Part shown: piece after piece, positions 9,108-18,153 of the stretch
Numbering within the stretch: position 1 is the stretch's first letter
Layout of the letters: each line of letters starts with the position of its first letter
NCBI RefSeq assembly: GCF_019200975.1
Contig: NZ_JAHTMR010000010.1
Span: 124,001 to 188,000, forward strand
DNA: 64,000 nucleotides
Direction: 5' to 3'
Source: Pseudomonas sp. PD9R
Lineage (GTDB): Bacteria; Pseudomonadota; Gammaproteobacteria; Pseudomonadales; Pseudomonadaceae
Program-made: the position numbers and the translations under genes
Notes under the pieces: generated by a model
What the model saw: the letters and a program-made list of their open reading frames with translations, nothing else
Databases searched by the model: none
Told to the model about the DNA's origin: nothing

Positions 9108-11057
9108 TTAATGTTGGCTGACTTGGTCGGTGCCCTCCTTGGGCGCCTTCCAGCCAAGCAGCTGTTGCTTGAAGCCATAACTGGCAGTTTGGTAATAAGT
9201 AATTGCCCGGGTGATCAGCGGATCACTGGCAACGGCCCGAGACTCGCGACTATCGGTCAGCGCGTCATCGTGACGACGCAGCCCCTGGCGCGGACTCAGG
9301 ATCGCCAGATCCTTGCCGTCGAACAAGCCCAAATGCTGATAATTGCCAACCACTACACGCGGCGGCAGCTGATTATCCTGCAAAAGGTTGCGACCGAAAA
9401 ACGTCGACTCATAGTCCAGGTTCAACAAGCCCAGTAATGTAGGCGCAAGGTCGATCTGGCTGGCCAGCTGTGCAGTTTCGCGGGCTTCGATCAGCTTCGG
9501 TGCATAAATGAACAGCGGAATCTGATAGTTACTGATCGGCAAGTCCTCCTTGCCCGCACTGCCGGCCGTATGGTCGGCGACAAAGACGAAGATTGTATCG
9601 TCGAACCAGGGCTTTTTACGCGCCTGATCGAGGAACTGACCAATGGCATAGTCGGTATATTTCACCGCGCCATCGCGCCCGTTACCGGATTTGATGTCAA
9701 TCCGATTGTCCGGATAGGTATAAGGGCGATGGTTGGAGGTCGTCATCAGTTGCAGCAGAAATGGTTGCTGCTTTGCATAGTCGGCATCAGCCAGCTTCAG
9801 CGTTTGTTTGTACAGATCTTCGTCGGCCATGCCCCAGGCGTTCTTGAAGTGAATCTCTGCCTCATCGACGCTGCTCTGGTCCACGACGCGGTAGCCGTTG
9901 CCACTGAAGAAGGCATTCATGTTGTCGAAATAACCACGGCCACCGTAGACGAACACGCTGTCATAACCCACGGCGTTCAGTTGCTGGCCGAGGCTGGCAA
10001 AACCGCTTTCGCGACCGACGCGTTTGACGATCGAACGCCCGGGCGTCGGCGGGATCGCTAGGGTAATGGCTTCCAGGCCACGGTCAGTGCGGGTGCCGGT
10101 GGCGTAGAAGTTATTGAAGTACAGGCTTTGTTTGCGCAAGGCATCGAGGTTCGGTGTCAGATTGCGTTCGTCACCGTTGCTGCCCATGTATTTGGCGCTG
10201 AAGCTTTCGATGGTCACCAGCACGATGTTCGGTTTTCGTGGCGTCCCCGGGTTATCGATTTTCCGACGAATGTCCTGTGGGTCTTCGCCAATGAAGCGAG
10301 CATTGGGCTCTTGCAACTCGGCGCGAATCTGTTGCGCAACGACCGGCGACGGCAAAGTGCTGTAGAACTGCGGGTAATCCAGCTCGTTATTGCGGAAGGC
10401 GGCGAAGAACTGATACGGGCCGTTGCTCGCGAGTTCGTTTTGATAGGCGTTGCCACCTTGGGCGCGAGGCGCGTCCTGGCTGAGCAATTGCAGGCTCAGG
10501 CCGGCGGCGATCAACAGAACCAGCGCATTCAACAGGCGCCCGCGGAGGGGCGGCAACGGCGCATTCAGCGCAGCATTAAAGGGCTTGCGCAAGGCGACGC
10601 TCAAGGCTATCGCCAGCACGGCGAGGATGCTCAGTAACGTGCCAATCGGGTAGGACTCAAGCAGGTTGTTCAACACCTCGTCGGAATACACCAGGTAGTC
10701 GACGGCGATGAAGTTGAAACGTACACCGAACTCATCCCAGAACAGCCACTCGGCCACTGAGGTAAATAGCATCGCAAACAGACTGACGGTGAACAGCCCC
10801 TGAAGAAACCAACGATGGCCACGACGTCGCCACAGCGCTGGTGGACAGAGCAACAAGTAAAGGCCCATGGGCAGCGCCGCATAGGCAATGAAACCCAGGT
10901 CGTAGAGCAGTCCGATACCAAAAACCGACAGGAAACCGCTACCGGCCTCATCCAGGTGAGTCAGCAGCAGAACCATTCGGGTCAGGGAAAAAATGACCAG
11001 CCAAGTGCCGGTAATCAATTGTAGAAAACGCATGGGCGCCGTCTTTAAAACATCCAT
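9108..11057 (-). CDS. LTA synthase / sulfatase-family envelope phosphotransferase
   Basis: About 649 residues: five N-terminal membrane helices (roughly residues 10-215), a linker, then a periplasmic alkaline-phosphatase-fold domain. Catalytic features are the metal-site VTIESFS, the nucleophile Thr in ATGTRTDRGLEA and FVADHTA near the C-terminal part. The fold is shared with lipoteichoic-acid synthases, OpgB and EptA; in a Gram-negative the acceptor is probably a periplasmic glucan or LPS. Start ATG 11057 has AAGGA 9 nt upstream; the in-frame ATG 11066 is too close to it. A motif matching the colS-downstream operon promoter lies 69 nt upstream, suggesting ColR control. Confidence 0.87.
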   Translation of the reverse strand: MDVLKTAPMRFLQLITGTWLVIFSLTRMVLLLTHLDEAGSGFLSVFGIGLLYDLGFIAYAALPMGLYLLLCPPALWRRRGHRWFLQGLFTVSLFAMLFTSVAEWLFWDEFGVRFNFIAVDYLVYSDEVLNNLLESYPIGTLLSILAVLAIALSVALRKPFNAALNAPLPPLRGRLLNALVLLIAAGLSLQLLSQDAPRAQGGNAYQNELASNGPYQFFAAFRNNELDYPQFYSTLPSPVVAQQIRAELQEPNARFIGEDPQDIRRKIDNPGTPRKPNIVLVTIESFSAKYMGSNGDERNLTPNLDALRKQSLYFNNFYATGTRTDRGLEAITLAIPPTPGRSIVKRVGRESGFASLGQQLNAVGYDSVFVYGGRGYFDNMNAFFSGNGYRVVDQSSVDEAEIHFKNAWGMADEDLYKQTLKLADADYAKQQPFLLQLMTTSNHRPYTYPDNRIDIKSGNGRDGAVKYTDYAIGQFLDQARKKPWFDDTIFVFVADHTAGSAGKEDLPISNYQIPLFIYAPKLIEARETAQLASQIDLAPTLLGLLNLDYESTFFGRNLLQDNQLPPRVVVGNYQHLGLFDGKDLAILSPRQGLRRHDDALTDSRESRAVASDPLITRAITYYQTASYGFKQQLLGWKAPKEGTDQVSQH

Positions 11058-11126
11058 TGGCAACATTCCTTATAAGCAACCACGTCCATTCTGTTTCAAA
11101 TGCTGTCGCGGCCATGTGAATCGAGA

Positions 11127-11142
11127 GTGAAAAACTCGTTAT
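11127..11142 (-). promoter_or_regulatory. candidate ColR box, LTA-synthase-like gene
   Basis: Minus strand reads ATAACGAGTTTTTCAC. It shares TAACGA-TTTTTCAC with the site at 13270-13285, in the same orientation relative to its gene and at nearly the same distance from the start (69 versus 68 nt). The TTTTTCAC core agrees with the ColR consensus as I remember it. Binding is inferred. Confidence 0.55.
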
Positions 11143-11258
11143 TCGCCTTCTTTAATTGAGCGAAACGATTGTGCGACCCGCAACCCTAGCCGTGAGCCAC
11201 ACTTGGCCTTAAGCTGCGCGGGCCAAGACGGCCGTTACTGTATACGCAGGAGATGCCC

Positions 11259-11942
11259 ATGCGAATTCTATTGGTTGAAGACAACCGCGATATCCTGGCC
11301 AATCTGGCTGATTACCTGGGGCTCAAGGGCTATACCGTGGATTGTGCGCAGGACGGTTTGTCGGGCCTGCACCTGGCGGCCACTGAACACTACGACTTGA
11401 TCGTGCTGGACATCATGTTGCCCGGCATCGACGGTTACACCCTGTGCAAGCGCCTGCGTGAAGACGCTCGCCGTGACACACCGGTGATCATGCTCACGGC
11501 TCGCGATCAACTGGATGACCGGCTGCAAGGCTTCAAATCCGGTGCCGATGACTACCTGATCAAGCCTTTTGCCTTGTCTGAACTGGCCGCGCGCATCGAG
11601 GCGGTAATGCGCCGTACCCAGGGTGGCGGTCGCCGCACCTTGCAAGTCGGTGACTTGAATTACGACCTCGATACCCTTGAAGTCACCCGCGAAGGTCGCT
11701 TGCTCAAGCTCAACCCGGTCGGCCTGAAGCTGCTCGCGGTGCTGATGCAGAAAAGCCCGCATGTGCTGCGCCGCGAAATTCTCGAAGAAGCGTTGTGGGG
11801 CGATGATTGCCCTGACAGTGACAGCCTGCGCAGCCACGTTCACCAATTACGTCAGGTGATCGACAAGCCGTTTGCCAAACCGTTGCTGCAAACCGTGCAC
11901 GGTGTGGGTTACCGCCTGGCCGAGGGCCGTGATGGAGTTTAA
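11259..11942 (+). CDS. colR: two-component response regulator ColR
   Basis: 227-residue OmpR/PhoB-type regulator. The receiver has acidic E7-D8, phospho-acceptor D51 in VLDIMLPG and Lys in YLIKPF near 103. A C-terminal winged helix ends in QTVHGVGYRLAEG. ATG 11259 has GGAG 6 nt upstream; ATG 11253 directly abuts the GGAG. Identity as ColR rests on protein features plus context: colS, a methyltransferase and an InaA-type kinase follow, the order described for colRS-orf222-wapQ in P. fluorescens. ColRS maintains the outer membrane and responds to excess metals in related species. Confidence 0.93.
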   Translation: MRILLVEDNRDILANLADYLGLKGYTVDCAQDGLSGLHLAATEHYDLIVLDIMLPGIDGYTLCKRLREDARRDTPVIMLTARDQLDDRLQGFKSGADDYLIKPFALSELAARIEAVMRRTQGGGRRTLQVGDLNYDLDTLEVTREGRLLKLNPVGLKLLAVLMQKSPHVLRREILEEALWGDDCPDSDSLRSHVHQLRQVIDKPFAKPLLQTVHGVGYRLAEGRDGV

Positions 11943-13215
11943 ACAGAGCCTGGCTCAACGGATCATCATCGCCTTCGCGCTAATGAGCGCATTGGTAGCG
12001 GGTGCCTTCGCCATGGGCATCGTCGCCACCGTGCACCTGGTGGAAGAAAAATTGATTTCGGCAGGTCTGGGCGGCGACTTGCAGCGTCTGTTGCTGATGG
12101 ACACCGTCTCGGACTGGAGTCATCGCCCTGAGCCGGACCAGTTGTTCTATTTCAGTGGCGGGCAAGGTGACTTTGAACTGCCCAAGGATCTTCGGCACCT
12201 GGACACGGGTTTTCACGAAGTATTCCGCGAAAATCTGTCGTACCACGCGATGGTCGAAATCGTCGACGGTCGACACTACGTATTGTTGCAGGATCAGAGC
12301 GATTTCGAAGAGCGCGAACGGGTGCTGTTTGCCGTGGTGCTGGTGGGTTTCGTGCTCAGCCTGGCGCTGGCGGTTTTCCTCGGCTGGGTGCTGGCGCGCA
12401 AGGTGATGGCGCCGGTGGTGCGGCTGGCCCGTCAGGTACGCCATCGTGACCAGTTGCTGGGCCTGGCGCCGCCGTTGGCACCGGACTATGCCGCCGATGA
12501 AGTGGGTGAGTTGGCTGTGGCCTTTGACGCCACGCTCGGACGTCTGCGTCAGGCGTTGAGCCGGGAGCGACTGTTCACCAGCGACGTCAGCCATGAACTG
12601 CGCACGCCTTTGATGGTGCTGGCCAGTTCCTGCGAGTTGTTGTTGGAAAACCCCGCCCTCGATCAGCGCGGCCGCGCTCAGGTCGAGCGAATTGCTCGCG
12701 CGTGCGAAGAGATGCGCGAACTGGTACAGACCTTCCTGATGCTGGCCCGCGCTCAACGCGAAGACGCCAGTATGTCGCCACAACAATCGGTGAATCAGGT
12801 GGCAGACGGGCTGCTCAATCTGTGGCGTGAGCCGATCGAGACAAAAGGGCTCAGGCTGATCTTCGAGCCGGGTCATCAGCAGAACACCTTTTATAACGCG
12901 ACGCTCCTGCATGCCGTCATGGGTAACCTGCTGCGTAACGCCCTGCATTACACAGAGCGTGGCTTCATCCGTTTGACCGTGACGACCGACGGTTTCATGG
13001 TTGAGGACAGCGGCGTGGGCATTCCCGAGGAGAAGCGCGAAGCGATGTTCGAGCCTTTTGTGCGAGGCACCGAGAAACGCGGTGAGGGCCTGGGGCTTGG
13101 GCTATCGTTAGTGCAGCGTATTTGTGAAAACCAGGGCTGGAGCGTCAGCCTGACAACCATGGAACCCAATGGCTGTCGTTTTGTAGTGAAACTGCATTTA
13201 GCGCATGTGAGCTGA
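11932..13215 (+). CDS. colS: sensor histidine kinase ColS
   Basis: 427-residue membrane kinase, starting 11 nt inside colR. TM1 is at about 11-35, the periplasmic loop at 36-129, TM2 at about 130-155, followed by a HAMP-like linker, the phospho-acceptor His in SDVSHELRTPLM (about 221) and ATPase motifs NLLRNAL, VEDSGVGIP and GEGLGLGLSLV. The loop carries H95-E96 and an E126-x-x-E129 pair. These match metal-sensing residues reported for P. putida ColS, at the same numbering as I remember it, and suggest that Fe/Zn/Mn sensing is conserved. A terminator follows. Confidence 0.93.
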   Translation: MEFKQSLAQRIIIAFALMSALVAGAFAMGIVATVHLVEEKLISAGLGGDLQRLLLMDTVSDWSHRPEPDQLFYFSGGQGDFELPKDLRHLDTGFHEVFRENLSYHAMVEIVDGRHYVLLQDQSDFEERERVLFAVVLVGFVLSLALAVFLGWVLARKVMAPVVRLARQVRHRDQLLGLAPPLAPDYAADEVGELAVAFDATLGRLRQALSRERLFTSDVSHELRTPLMVLASSCELLLENPALDQRGRAQVERIARACEEMRELVQTFLMLARAQREDASMSPQQSVNQVADGLLNLWREPIETKGLRLIFEPGHQQNTFYNATLLHAVMGNLLRNALHYTERGFIRLTVTTDGFMVEDSGVGIPEEKREAMFEPFVRGTEKRGEGLGLGLSLVQRICENQGWSVSLTTMEPNGCRFVVKLHLAHVS

Positions 13216-13240
13216 TCAACCAGTGATCCGTCGCGGCTTG

Positions 13241-13268
13241 AAAAACCTCGAAATAATTCGGGGTTTTT
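13241..13268 (+). terminator. colRS terminator
   Basis: AAAAACCTCGAA-ataa-TTCGGGGTTTTT forms a 12-bp stem with one T-G wobble and a terminal T-run, 25 nt after the colS stop. It directly precedes the candidate ColR box of the next operon, so the downstream genes are likely to have their own promoter. Confidence 0.8.
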
Positions 13269-13269
13269 C

Positions 13270-13285
13270 TTAACGAATTTTTCAC
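13270..13285 (+). promoter_or_regulatory. candidate ColR box, methyltransferase/LPS-kinase operon
   Basis: TTAACGAATTTTTCAC, 68 nt upstream of the methyltransferase start. It differs from the site before the LTA-synthase-like gene at only one of 15 core positions (TAACGARTTTTTCAC). Control of these downstream genes by ColRS is reported in P. fluorescens; the exact site is my inference. Confidence 0.6.
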
Positions 13286-13353
13286 AACTGCATAACCTGA
13301 CACTGACAAGTCGCTGCCTATGGTGGTCGGTATCAGAAGCTCAGGAGACCTTG

Positions 13354-14028
13354 ATGATGGTAGACGGCCCGATCAAACTGGATTTTTCCGAAAAGTACGA
13401 CGATCAGCACGCTAAACGATACCTGCGCAAACACCAGGATGGCCTCGGTCGCAAGCTGTCACACTGGCGCGATGAACAACTGGCACGAAAAGCACTGGCC
13501 CTGGTTGGCGAGCCGGGGCTGGTCCTCGATTTGCCTTGCGGAGCGGGGCGTTTCTGGCCATTGCTGGCGGAAAAACCCAACCGCGTGATCATCGGTGCCG
13601 ACAACTCCGAGTCCATGCTGAAGATCGCTACGCAGGCGCAGCCGGCTGATGTGGTGAAACGGGTACAACCCTTGCACACTTCTGCATTCGACATCGCCTT
13701 GCCTGATAACGCCGTCGACAGCATTTTCTGCATGCGTTTGCTCCATCACATCGGTGAAGCCGAGCATCGACTCGCCATCCTGCGTGAATTCGAACGCGTC
13801 ACCCGTGACAGTGTGATTCTTTCGTTGTGGGTGGACGGCAATTTCAAAGCCTGGAAGCGCAAGCGCTCAGAGAAAACCCGTGGGCAGGAAGGTTACCAAA
13901 ACCGATTTGTGTTACCGGCCGCTACGATAGAAAAGGAATTTGAACAGGCAGGTTTCCGAATTCAGGAACAACTGGACTTTTTACCGCTCTATGCCATGTG
14001 GCGGGTCTACGTATTACGCAAGAGGTAA
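13354..14028 (+). CDS. class I SAM methyltransferase (orf222-like)
   Basis: About 224 residues. SAM-binding motif I is VLDLPCGAGRFWPLLA (about 52-67), followed by IIGADNSESML and the motif VDSIFCMRLLHHI; a C-terminal extension is rich in Lys/Arg. Start ATG 13354 has AGGAG 6 nt upstream (ATG 13357 is also possible). It lies downstream of colRS and just before the InaA-like kinase, as orf222 does in P. fluorescens, where it is part of the ColRS-controlled envelope operon. The methyl acceptor is unknown. Confidence 0.88.
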   Translation: MMVDGPIKLDFSEKYDDQHAKRYLRKHQDGLGRKLSHWRDEQLARKALALVGEPGLVLDLPCGAGRFWPLLAEKPNRVIIGADNSESMLKIATQAQPADVVKRVQPLHTSAFDIALPDNAVDSIFCMRLLHHIGEAEHRLAILREFERVTRDSVILSLWVDGNFKAWKRKRSEKTRGQEGYQNRFVLPAATIEKEFEQAGFRIQEQLDFLPLYAMWRVYVLRKR

Positions 14029-14032
14029 GAGA

Positions 14033-14746
14033 ATGGCAGTGCAATGTGCAGCAGAATCGGAAGTCACTTCCCAGGACCGCTTCGACTATTTTTGGAACCA
14101 ACGCGGTGAATGGGTGGAAGAGCCCAATGTCCGTCGTGGTGGCGAAAGTGGCGTGCAACGAGTCATCGGCAGTGATGGCCAGCTGCTATACGTTAAGCGG
14201 CAAACCGGGCATATCCATCGCAGTTGGCTGCATCCTTTCGGTCGGCCAACCGTGCTGCGTGAGCGTGATGCGCTCATCGGTCTTCGTCAGCTCGGCGTGC
14301 GTGTTCCAGAAATCATTTTCTGTGGTGCCCAGCGCGATCCGGTGCACAAATGGCGTGCATTGCTGGTGACCAAATCGCTGGACGGCTTTCAGGAGATTGA
14401 ACAGTGGTACGCCAGCGGCGGTCGTGAGCATTACGGCGAGGCGGTGAACGATCGAATCCTGAAGGATCTGGCCGAAAACCTGGCCCGCATGCACAAGGGC
14501 CGTTGGCAGCACAGTTGCATCTACATCAAGCACGTATTCGTCCGCGTGACCGGTGAGGGCGACGCCGCCAAAGTCGAAGTCGCATTGATCGATCTGGAAA
14601 AATGCCGGCAACGGTTGAGCGCCCAACGCGCAGCTAGCCATGACATGAAGCAGCTGCGTCGCCACTCGTCGTTCAGCGCGACGGACTGGAAGAAACTCGT
14701 CTACCTTTATGAGACGGCGTTTGGCAGCGCTATCAAAGGTTTATAG
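14033..14746 (+). CDS. inaA: lipopolysaccharide kinase, InaA/WapQ family
   Basis: 237-residue kinase-fold protein of the Kdo/WaaP-InaA group, which phosphorylates sugars of the LPS inner core in the cytoplasm. Visible elements: a glycine-containing N-lobe (RRGGESGVQRVI), LYVKRQTG as the ATP-lysine strand, LAENLARMHKGRWQHSCIY in the HxDxxxxN-like catalytic region, and ALIDLEKCR as the DFG-equivalent metal site. Start ATG 14033 follows the methyltransferase stop by 4 nt with GGTAAGAGA upstream. It is cotranscribed with the methyltransferase. Confidence 0.9.
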   Translation: MAVQCAAESEVTSQDRFDYFWNQRGEWVEEPNVRRGGESGVQRVIGSDGQLLYVKRQTGHIHRSWLHPFGRPTVLRERDALIGLRQLGVRVPEIIFCGAQRDPVHKWRALLVTKSLDGFQEIEQWYASGGREHYGEAVNDRILKDLAENLARMHKGRWQHSCIYIKHVFVRVTGEGDAAKVEVALIDLEKCRQRLSAQRAASHDMKQLRRHSSFSATDWKKLVYLYETAFGSAIKGL

Positions 14747-14748
14747 CG

Positions 14749-14976
14749 ATGAAACTCGAAGTTGCACGAGGTTTGTTTCTAGTTGGAGCCTTGGCAGTTG
14801 CTTCACTCGCGATGGCTGCCTGGGAGCAGCCACGCACGCAAGTTCTCAGTTCATTGAATGGGGACGCGCACTGTCCGTTGCCACGGGTTGCCAGGGCATC
14901 CGTGGCCACACAGCCCGATCATGATTTACTGTTGTTCATGTTCGGACTCTCTCAAGGATTGAGGCCGCAAAGTTGA
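14749..14976 (+). CDS. small exported hypothetical protein
   Basis: 75 residues starting 2 nt after the LPS-kinase stop, so translationally linked to it. The N terminus is a signal peptide or membrane anchor (LFLVGALAVASLAMAAW, cut possible after AMA). The remaining roughly 50 residues hold one Cys and no recognised domain. A small gene occupies the same place in recalled PAO1 order (PA4377). Function unknown; its position suggests an envelope role. Confidence 0.65.
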   Translation: MKLEVARGLFLVGALAVASLAMAAWEQPRTQVLSSLNGDAHCPLPRVARASVATQPDHDLLLFMFGLSQGLRPQS

Positions 14977-14994
14977 ACAAATTGAAGCCCAAAT

Positions 14995-15022
14995 AAAAGG
15001 CCTCGCTAATGCGAGGCCTTTT
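14995..15022 (+). terminator. terminator of the methyltransferase/inaA operon
   Basis: AAAAGGCCTCGC-taat-GCGAGGCCTTTT followed by ATTTT, 18 nt after the small exported ORF. Perfect 12-bp stem. Confidence 0.92.
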
Positions 15023-15034
15023 ATTTTCAAACGG

Positions 15035-15113
15035 CAAAAGATCGCAGCCTGCGGCAGCTCCTACACTGGCATGTCACCCTTTGTAGGATGACGCAGGCTG
15101 CGATCTTTTGATC
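15035..15113. repeat. REP/BIME inverted pair
   Basis: Inverted pair of the GATCGCAGCCTGCGGCAGC family that abuts the stop codon of the mexW-like gene (15114). The right arm has a changed sequence (TGTAGGATGACGCAGGC). Confidence 0.85.
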
Positions 15114-18100
15114 TCAGGGTTTATCGGGTTTGGCCAGCAGCGTGTACACGCAGGGCAATACAAACAGCGTAAACAGTGTCCCGATCGACATGCCGGTCGC
15201 GATCACCGTGCCGATGTCGAAACGGCTGACAGCGCCCGCACCCGTGGCGATGATCAATGGCACCATGCCGAACACCATCGCCGCCGTGGTCATCAACACG
15301 GGTCGCAGACGGATGGCGGCGGCTTGTTCCACTGCCTCGCGAGGCGACAGGCCTTTGTCCTTGCGCAACTGGTTGGCGAACTCGACGATCAGGATCCCAT
15401 GCTTGCTGATCAGGCCGATCAATGTCACCAGGCCGACCTGGGTGTAGATGTTCATGCTCGACCAGCCGAGGAACAGCGGAAGCAATGCGCCGCAGATCGA
15501 CAGCGGCACGGTCACCAGAATCACCAGCGGGTCGCGGAAGCTTTCAAACTGGGCGGCCAGCACCAGGAAAATGATCGCCAATGCCAGGGCAAAGGTGACC
15601 CACAGCGCACTGCCTTCCTGCACGTATTGCCGCGATGCACCGGCGTAGTCGAAGGCAAACCCGGCAGGGGCTTCTTCGCGGGCAATCTGGCGTACGGCAT
15701 CGATGGCTTCCCCCATACTGACCAGCGGCACCCCGGAAAGAATGGCCGAGTTGAGCTGCTGGAACTGGTTCAATTGTCGTGGGCGCGCCCGGTCGGTCAC
15801 GGTAATCAGGGTCGACAGGGCCAGCAGCTCGCCCTTGCTGTTCTTCACGTAGTAATTGTTCAGCCAGTCAGGGTTATCCCGGAACGGTCGTTCAACCTGG
15901 GCAATGACTTTGTAGCTGCGGCCCTCAATGGTGAATCGGTTGATTTCCGCTTCACCCAGCAATGTCGCCAGTGTGCCACCCAAATCCTGCATTGAAACGC
16001 CCATCTGGGCGGCTTTGGCGCGGTCAATATCCACGACGACTTCCGGTTTGTCGAAGGCCAGGTCGACATCGACAAACGCGAACTTGCCGGACTCCATCGC
16101 GCGTTTTTTCACCCGGTCCATCACTTGCAGTAGTAACTCGTAATCGTTGGCGGTGTTGATGACGAACTGGAAGGGCAGCCCTTCGCCAGTGCCCGGCAGG
16201 GAAGGCAGGTTGAAACCAAACACCTGCAGTCCGGGAATGCTTTCCAGTTTCGCCTGAACCTCCGGCAGGATTTTCATCTGGGTGCGGCTGCGCTCGTTCC
16301 ACGGCTTGAGCAAGAACCCGCCGACGCCCGATTGCACGCCGTTGAAACCGTTGATCTGGAACGAAGAGTAGTACTCGGGAAACGCCTTGAAAATCTCGAT
16401 GAACTCGTCCGTGTAGGCGCTCAGATAGTCGAGGTTGGTCGGTTGCGGGGCATTGGCCAGCATGAAGATGATGCCTTGGTCTTCATCCGGCGCCAGTTCC
16501 GACTTGGTGAACTTGAGCAGCACGGGAATCAGGCACAGCACGATCACGGCGAACACCAGCACCACCGGCCGGGTGTTGAGCGTGCCATGCAGCATTCTCT
16601 GATAACGGCGCTTGAGGCCTTCAAAAATCAGGTCGAGGCGGTGGGCCAGACCGCTGGGGTTTTCATCGTGTCGCAGCAGCAAGGCGCACATCATTGGCGA
16701 CAGGGTCAGGGCGACGATGCCGGAAATCACCACGGCACCGGCCAGTGTCAGCGCAAACTCTTTGAACAGCGCGCCGGTAAGGCCCGTCAGGAAACCGATC
16801 GGCGCATACACGGCTGCCAGGGTGATGGTCATCGAGACCACCGGCATCGCAATTTCCCGGGCACCCTCAATGGCCGCATCCAGTGGTGTTTTGCCCTCTT
16901 CAATATGCCGGTGAATGTTTTCCACCACGACGATAGCGTCGTCCACCACCAGGCCGATAGCCAGCACCATCGCCAGCAGGGTCAGCAGGTTGATCGAGTA
17001 GCCCATCATCTGCATGAAGAACATCACGCCGATCATCGACAACGGGATGGTGACCACGGGGATCACCACCGAGCGCAGCGCACCGAGGAACAGGAACACC
17101 ACCACGATGACGATCAGCACCGCTTCGAACAGGGTTTTGATTACCTCGTTGATCGAGGCCTGGATGAACAGCGTGGCGTCATAGGCGATTTCACCCTTCA
17201 GGTTCGGCGGTAACTGGGCTTCAAGTTCCGGCATGATCTTGCGCACTTCCTTGATCACCTCCAGCGGGTTAGCCGCCGGGGTCGCCTTGATGCCGATGTA
17301 TACCGAGGGCGTACCGCCGAACGAGCTGATCGAGTCGTAGTTTTCCGCACCCATTTCGACCCGGGCCACATCGCGCAGCAGCACGCGGCTGTCGCCTTCG
17401 ACCTTGAGCGGGATCGCGGCGAAGGCTTCGGCGGATTTGAGTTCGGTGTTGGCGTTGATGCTGGTGACGACGTACTCGCCTTTCACTTCGCCGGCGGCGG
17501 AGAGGAAGTTGTACTTGCGCACTGCATCGGTCACGTCGCTGGCCGCCAGGCCAAAACCGGCCAGTTTCACCGGGTCCAGCCACAAGCGCATGGCGAACAC
17601 CTGATTGCCAAGAATCTCGGCTTCGGCCATGCCCGGCAGGGTCGCCAGTTTCGGCTGGATCACCCGCGACAGGTAGTCGGTGATTTGCGGGTTGCTCAGC
17701 TCTTTGCTGAAGAAGCTGATGTACATCAACGCCGAAGCGTCGGCGGCCTCCTTGCTCAGGACCGGGTCTTCGGCGTCCTGGGGCAGTTGGTTCTTGACCT
17801 CGTTGGCCTTGGCCAGCAGTTCGGTGAACAGGCGGTCGCTGTTGGAACCAATGCGCGCATAGATCGAAATCACCGAGAAGTTCTGGCGACTGACCGAGGT
17901 CATGTAGTCGATGCCCTCGGCGCTGGCCAGGCTCTGTTGCATCGGCTGGGTGATGTAGCCCTGGATCGTTTCGGCGTTGGCCCCGGGGTACGCCGTGGTC
18001 ACTGTGATCAGGGCGTTTTCCATTTGCGGGTATTGGCGCAGCGGCAACTTGCTCCAGGCCTGGAAGCCGAGTAGCACGATCAGCAGGCTGACCACGGTGG

Positions 18101-18140
18101 CGAGCACCGGGCGGCGTATGAACGGATCAGTAAAAGCCAT
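15114..18140 (-). CDS. mexW: RND multidrug efflux permease, MexW-like
   Basis: 1008-residue inner-membrane HAE1-type RND pump: a membrane helix at the N terminus, two large periplasmic loops and the central proton-relay helix motif VLAIGLVVDDAIVVVENI with paired Asp. It exports drugs and other amphiphiles together with the adaptor gene just upstream; no outer-membrane channel gene lies next to it, so an OprM-like partner elsewhere is likely. Start ATG 18140 has AAGGA 6 nt upstream, 13 nt after the adaptor stop. The mexVW assignment rests on position between the colRS and imelysin regions, as in recalled PAO1 (PA4374-4375). Confidence 0.85.
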   Translation of the reverse strand: MAFTDPFIRRPVLATVVSLLIVLLGFQAWSKLPLRQYPQMENALITVTTAYPGANAETIQGYITQPMQQSLASAEGIDYMTSVSRQNFSVISIYARIGSNSDRLFTELLAKANEVKNQLPQDAEDPVLSKEAADASALMYISFFSKELSNPQITDYLSRVIQPKLATLPGMAEAEILGNQVFAMRLWLDPVKLAGFGLAASDVTDAVRKYNFLSAAGEVKGEYVVTSINANTELKSAEAFAAIPLKVEGDSRVLLRDVARVEMGAENYDSISSFGGTPSVYIGIKATPAANPLEVIKEVRKIMPELEAQLPPNLKGEIAYDATLFIQASINEVIKTLFEAVLIVIVVVFLFLGALRSVVIPVVTIPLSMIGVMFFMQMMGYSINLLTLLAMVLAIGLVVDDAIVVVENIHRHIEEGKTPLDAAIEGAREIAMPVVSMTITLAAVYAPIGFLTGLTGALFKEFALTLAGAVVISGIVALTLSPMMCALLLRHDENPSGLAHRLDLIFEGLKRRYQRMLHGTLNTRPVVLVFAVIVLCLIPVLLKFTKSELAPDEDQGIIFMLANAPQPTNLDYLSAYTDEFIEIFKAFPEYYSSFQINGFNGVQSGVGGFLLKPWNERSRTQMKILPEVQAKLESIPGLQVFGFNLPSLPGTGEGLPFQFVINTANDYELLLQVMDRVKKRAMESGKFAFVDVDLAFDKPEVVVDIDRAKAAQMGVSMQDLGGTLATLLGEAEINRFTIEGRSYKVIAQVERPFRDNPDWLNNYYVKNSKGELLALSTLITVTDRARPRQLNQFQQLNSAILSGVPLVSMGEAIDAVRQIAREEAPAGFAFDYAGASRQYVQEGSALWVTFALALAIIFLVLAAQFESFRDPLVILVTVPLSICGALLPLFLGWSSMNIYTQVGLVTLIGLISKHGILIVEFANQLRKDKGLSPREAVEQAAAIRLRPVLMTTAAMVFGMVPLIIATGAGAVSRFDIGTVIATGMSIGTLFTLFVLPCVYTLLAKPDKP

Positions 18141-18153
18141 GGGGGTTCCTTGA

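Noticed and set aside
9072..11057. PAP2 gene and LTA-synthase-like gene as one operon
   Set aside because: A strong hairpin with a six-T run lies between them, so they are probably separate transcription units.
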